Origin: Brachionus manjavacas
Lineage: Eukaryota; Rotifera; Eurotatoria; Ploima; Brachionidae
Assembly: GCA_019054805.1 (NCBI GenBank)
Contig: JAHQIY010000002.1
Coordinates: 9,796,001 to 9,860,000 of the forward strand
Direction: 5' to 3'
Length of the DNA stretch: 64,000 nucleotides
Under the pieces are notes generated by a model, which saw only the letters and a list, made by a program, of their open reading frames with translations, searched no databases and had not been told where the DNA came from. Numbering within the stretch: the stretch's first letter is position 1; every line of letters starts with the position of its first letter. The position numbers and the translations under genes were made by a program. Positions 59,301-64,000 of this stretch are shown one piece after another.

Positions 59301-62300
59301 AGTCATGCAAAAGCATTATTCGTGATCTGATTTACGAATGGTTTGATTTTTGGTTTTGTAATAAATTTAAATTGATCATATCTAAAAACTTTAAGATTTT
59401 GCATTAAAAATTTTTTTTCAAGAAGAAAAAGTTCGAAATAAGAATGATTTTTTACTTTATCTTTCATTACAAATATGTTTATTTGCTTATTAATAAAACG
59501 AAACATCAAAATTACTGACAATCTGGTATCTTCCAGACGAATTGTTATTCTTTACGATTCTAGAGTCATGCAAAAGCATTATTCGTGATCTGATTTACGA
59601 ATGGTTTGATTTTTGGTTTTGTAATAAATTTAAATTGATCATTTCTAAAAACTTTAAGATTTTGCATTGAAATTTTTTTTCAAGAAAAAAAAGATTTAAA
59701 TAAGACTGATTTTTTACTTTATCTTTCATTTCAAATATGTTTATTTGCTTATTTATAAAAACAAACATCAAAATTACTGACAATCTGGTATCTTCCAGAC
59801 GAATTGTTATTCTTTACGATTCTAGAGTCATGCAAAAGCATTTTTCGTGATCTGATTTACGAATGGTTTGATTTTTGGTTTTGTAATAAATTTAAATTGA
59901 TCATTTCTAAAAACTTTAAGATTTTGCATTGAAATTTTTTTTCAAGAAAAAATATTTTTATAATAAGACTGATTTTTCACTTTATCTTTCATTTCAAATA
60001 TGTTTATTTGCTTATTAATAAAACGAAACATCAAAATTACTGACAATCTGGTATCTTCCAGACGAATTGTTATTCTTTACGATTCTAGAGTCATGCAAAA
60101 GCATCATTCGTGATCTGATTTACGAATGGTTTGATTTTTGGTTTTGTAATAAATTTAAATTGATCAAATCTAATTTTTTCAAGAAAAAAAAGTTTGAAAT
60201 AAGAATGATTTTTTACATTATCTTTCATTACAAATATGTTTATTTGCTTATTAATAAAACGAAACATCAAAATTACTGACAATCTGGTATCTTCCAGACG
60301 AATTGTTATTCTTTACGATTCTAGAGTCATGCAAAAGCATTATTCGTGATCTGATTTACGAATGGTTTGATTTTTGGTTTTGTAATAAATTTAAATTGAT
60401 CATGTCTAAAAGCTTTAAGATTTTGCGTTTAAATTTTTTTTCAAGAAAAAAAAATTGAAATAAGAATGATTTTTTACATTATCTTTCATTTCAAATATGT
60501 TTATTTGCTTATTAATAAAACGAAACATCAAAATTACTGACAATCTGGTATCTTCCAGACGAATTGTTATTCTTTACGATTCTAGAGTCATGCAAAAGCA
60601 TTATTCGTGATCTGATTTACGAATGGTTTGATTTTTGGTTTTGTAATAAATTTAAATTGATCATATCTAAAAACTTTAAGATTTTGCATTGAAATTTTTT
60701 TCAAGAAAAAAGTTTGAAATAAGACTGATTTTTTACTTTATCTTTCATTTCAAATATGTTTATTTGCTTATTTATAAAAACGAAACATCAAAATTACTGA
60801 CAATCTGGTATCTTCCAGACGAATTGTTATTCTTTACGATTCTAGAGTCATGCAAAAGCATTTTTCGTGATCTGATTTACGAATGGTTTGATTTTTGGTT
60901 TTGTAATAAATTTAAATTGATCATATCTAAAAACTTTAAGATTTTGCATTGAAAATTTTTTTTCAAGAAAAAAAAGTTTGAAATAAGACTGATTTTTTAC
61001 TTTATCTTTCATAAGAAATATGTTTATTTGCTTATTAATAAAACGAAACATCAAAGTTACTGACAATCTGGTATCTTCCAGACGAATTGTTATTCTTTAC
61101 GATTCTAGAGTCATGCAAAAGCATTTTTCGTGATCTGATTTACGAATGGTTTGATTTTTGGTTTTGTAATAAATTTAAATTGATCATTTCTAAAAACTTT
61201 AAGATTTTGCATTGAAAATTTTTTTTCAAGAAAAAAAGTTTGAAATAAGAATGATTTTTTACTTTATCTTTCATTACAAATATGTTTATTTGCTTATTTA
61301 TAAAAACAAACATCAAAATTACTGACAATCTGGTATCTTCCAGACGAATTGTTATTCTTTACGATTCTAGAGTCATGCAAAAGCATTATTCGTGATCTGA
61401 TTTACGAATGGTTTGATTTTTGGTTTTGTAATAAATTTAAATTGATCATATCTAAAAACTTTAAGATTTTGCATTGAAAATTTTTTTCAAGAAAAAAAAT
61501 TTTAAAATAAGGCTGATTTTTTACTTTATCTTTCATTACAAATATGTTTATTTGCTTATTAATAAAACGAAACATCAAAATTTTTGACAATCTGGTATCT
61601 TCCAGACGAATTGTTATTCTTTACGATTCTAGAGTCATGCAAAAGCATTATTCGTGATCTGATTTACGAATGGTTTGCTTTTTGGTATTGTAATAAATTT
61701 AAATTGATCATATCTAAAAACTTTAAGATTTTGCATTGAAAATTTTTTAAAGAAAAAAAGTTTGAAATAAGACTGATTTTTTACTTTATCTTTCATTACA
61801 AATATGTTTTTTTGCTTATTAATAAAACGAAACATCAAAATTACCGACAATCTGGTATCTTCCAGACGAATTGTTATTCTTTACGATTCTAGAGTCATGC
61901 AAAAGCATTATTCGTGATCTGATTTACGAATGGTTTGATTTTTGGTTTTGTAATAAATTTAAATTGATCATTTCTAAAAACTTTAAGATTTTGCATTGAA
62001 AATTTTTTTTCAATAAATAAGTTTGAAATAAGACTGATTTTTTACTTTATCTTTCATTACAAATATGTTTATTTGCTTATTAATAAAACGAAACATCAAA
62101 ATTTTTGACAATCTGGTATCTTCCAGACGAATTGTTATTCTTTACGATTCTAGAGTCATGCAAAAGCATTATTCGTGATCTGATTTACGAATGGTTTGAT
62201 TTTTGGTTTTGTAATAAATTTAAATTGATCACATCTAAAAACTTTAAGATTTTGCATTGAAATTTTTTTTCAAGAAAAAAAATGGGAAATAAGAATGATT

Positions 62301-64000
62301 TTTTACTTTATCTTTCATTACAAATATGTTTATTTGCTTATTTATAAAAACAAACATCAAAATTACTGACAATCTGGTATCTTCCAGACGAATTGTTATT
62401 CTTTACGATTCTAGAGTCATGCAAAAGCATTATTCGTGATCTGATTTACGAATGGTTTGATTTTTGGTTTTGTAATAAATTTAAATTGATCATATCTAAA
62501 AACTTTAAGATTTTGCATTGAAAATTTTTTTTCAAGAAAAAAAATGGGAAATAAGACTGGTTTTTACTTTATCTTTCATTACAAATATGTTTATTTGCTT
62601 ATTTATAAAAACAAACATCAAAATTACTGACAATCTGGTATCTTCCAGACGAATTGTTATTCTTTACGATTCTAGAGTCATGCAAAAGCATTTTTCGTGA
62701 TCTGATTTACGAATGGTTTGATTTTTGGTTTTGTAATAAATTTAAATTGATCATATCTAAAAACTTTAAGATTTTGCATTGAAATTTTTTTTCAAGAAAA
62801 AAAAGTTTAAAATAAGAATGATTTTTTACATTATCTTTCATTACAAATATGTTTATTTGCTTATTTATAAAAACAAACATCAAAATTACTGACAATCTGG
62901 TATCTTCCAGACGAATTGTTATTCTTTACGATTCTAGAGTCATGCAAAAGCATTTTTCGTGATCTGATTTACGAATGGTTTGATTTTTGGTTTTGTAATA
63001 AATTTAAATTGATCATATCTAAAAACTTTAAGATTTTGCATTGAAAATTTTTTTTCAAGAAAAAAAATGGGAAATAAGACTGGTTTTTACTTTATCTTTC
63101 ATTACAAATATGTTTTTGCTTATTTATAAAAACAAACATCAAAATTACTGACAATCTGGTATCTTCCAGACGAATTGTTATTCTTTACGATTCTAGAGTC
63201 ATGCAAAAGCATTATTCGTGATCTGATTTACGAATGGTTTGATTTTTGGTTTTGTAATAAATTTAAATTGATCATATCTAAAAACTTTAAGATTTTGCAT
63301 TGAAATTTTTTTCAAGAAAAAAAGTTTGAAATAAGACTGATTTTTTACTTTATCTTTCATTACAAATATGTTTATTTGCTTATTAATAAAACGAAACATC
63401 AAAATTTTTGACAATCTGGTATCTTCCAGACGAATTGTTATTCTTTACGATTCTAGAGTCATGCAAAAGCATTATTCGTGATCTGATTTACGAATGGTTT
63501 GATTTTTGGTTTTGTAATAAATTTAAATTGATCATATCTAAAAACTTTAAGATTTTGCATTGAAATTTTTTTTCAAGAAAAAAAATTTTAAAATAAGACT
63601 GATTTTTTACTTTATCTTTCATTACAAATATGTTTATTTGCTTATTAATAAAACGAAACATCAAAATTTTTGACAATCTGGTATCTTCCAGACGAATTGT
63701 TATTCTTTACGATTCTAGAGTCATGCAAAAGCATTTTTCGTGATCTGATTTACGAATGGTTTGATTTTTGGTTTTGTAATAAATTTAAATTGATCATATC
63801 TAAAAACTTTAAGATTTTGCATTGAAATTTTTTTCAAGAAAAAAATTTTGAAATAAGAATGATTTTTTACTTTATCTTTCATTACAAATATGTTTATTTG
63901 CTTATTAATAAAACGAAACATCAAAATTACCGACAATCTGGTATCTTCCAGACGAATTGTTATTCTTTACGATTCTAAAGTCATGCAAAAGCATTATTCG
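47357..64000. repeat. Satellite B array, 262-bp monomer
   Basis: About 63 head-to-tail copies to the window edge; landmark spacing is 262 bp over long runs (for example 55,145/55,407/55,669). Two intermixed variants are visible: CATTACAAATATG with TTAATAAAACGAAAC, and CATTTCAAATATG with TTATAAAAACAAAC. Monomers at 47.4-52.3 kb are more diverged (variant GATATTGGTCTTGTAATATA). One monomer near 60,170 lacks about 25 bp. Each monomer holds three adjacent dyads (example 52,717-52,744, 52,767-52,778, 52,780-52,801). The recurrent 60-72-codon frames are by-products: 262 is not a multiple of three, so they cannot join. Confidence 0.95.

Noticed and set aside
47357..64000. Dozens of 60-72-codon minus-strand frames in satellite B
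   Set aside because: They are the same monomer segment read repeatedly. The 262-bp period is not divisible by three, each frame stops within one monomer, and the composition is that of translated AT-rich DNA.

Overview
The window is eukaryotic repeat-dense heterochromatin. It is very AT-rich and has no conserved single-copy host gene that I can recognise. It holds two unrelated tandem satellites and the decayed remains of three different Ty3/Gypsy LTR retrotransposons, all on the + strand. An arthropod (probably insect) genome fits best: element 1 looks like the Mag / K02A2.6-like lineage and carries a primer site matching the 3' end of tRNA-Ser(GCU). The species cannot be fixed from sequence alone.

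Layout. Positions 1-42,539 are mostly satellite A. It is built from a ~47-bp basic unit, usually seen as 94-bp dimers and locally as a ~327-330-bp (7 x 47) higher-order repeat. Inside it lie: element 1 (2,372-7,191), with a good 5' LTR, broken gag-pol and a 3' LTR cut off after 24 bp; three further fragments of its 3' end (1-268, 15,409-16,305, 19,901-20,795), each followed by the same ~0.7-kb A-rich minisatellite; a clean solo LTR of the same family with a 5-bp target duplication (22,844-23,207); and element 3 (34,851-36,472), of which only the integrase C-terminus, pol tail, an accessory ORF and the 3' LTR survive. The accessory ORF and LTR of element 3 occur again at 39,993-40,905.

Positions 42,540-64,000 are satellite B, a 262-bp monomer with about 63 copies to the right edge. 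Element 2 (42,756-47,356) is a Ty3/Gypsy copy inserted about 215 bp inside the A/B boundary. It has a 5' LTR, PBS, gag and pol, but its integrase runs directly into satellite B and no 3' LTR remains.

The most unusual item is the accessory ORF of element 3. It encodes a short, very basic protein ending in a J-domain (DnaJ-type, HPD motif present) and sits between pol and the polypurine tract, where env lies in errantivirus-type elements. Other points worth checking: an inverted repeat in satellite A at which several independent element/satellite junctions fall; recurrent ~4.3-4.5-kb macro-duplications; clustered dyad symmetries in satellite B; and a 3' LTR replaced by minisatellite at the same point in four copies. 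Most coding regions are interrupted. Many copy-to-copy differences are homopolymer indels, so some breaks could be sequencing or assembly error.
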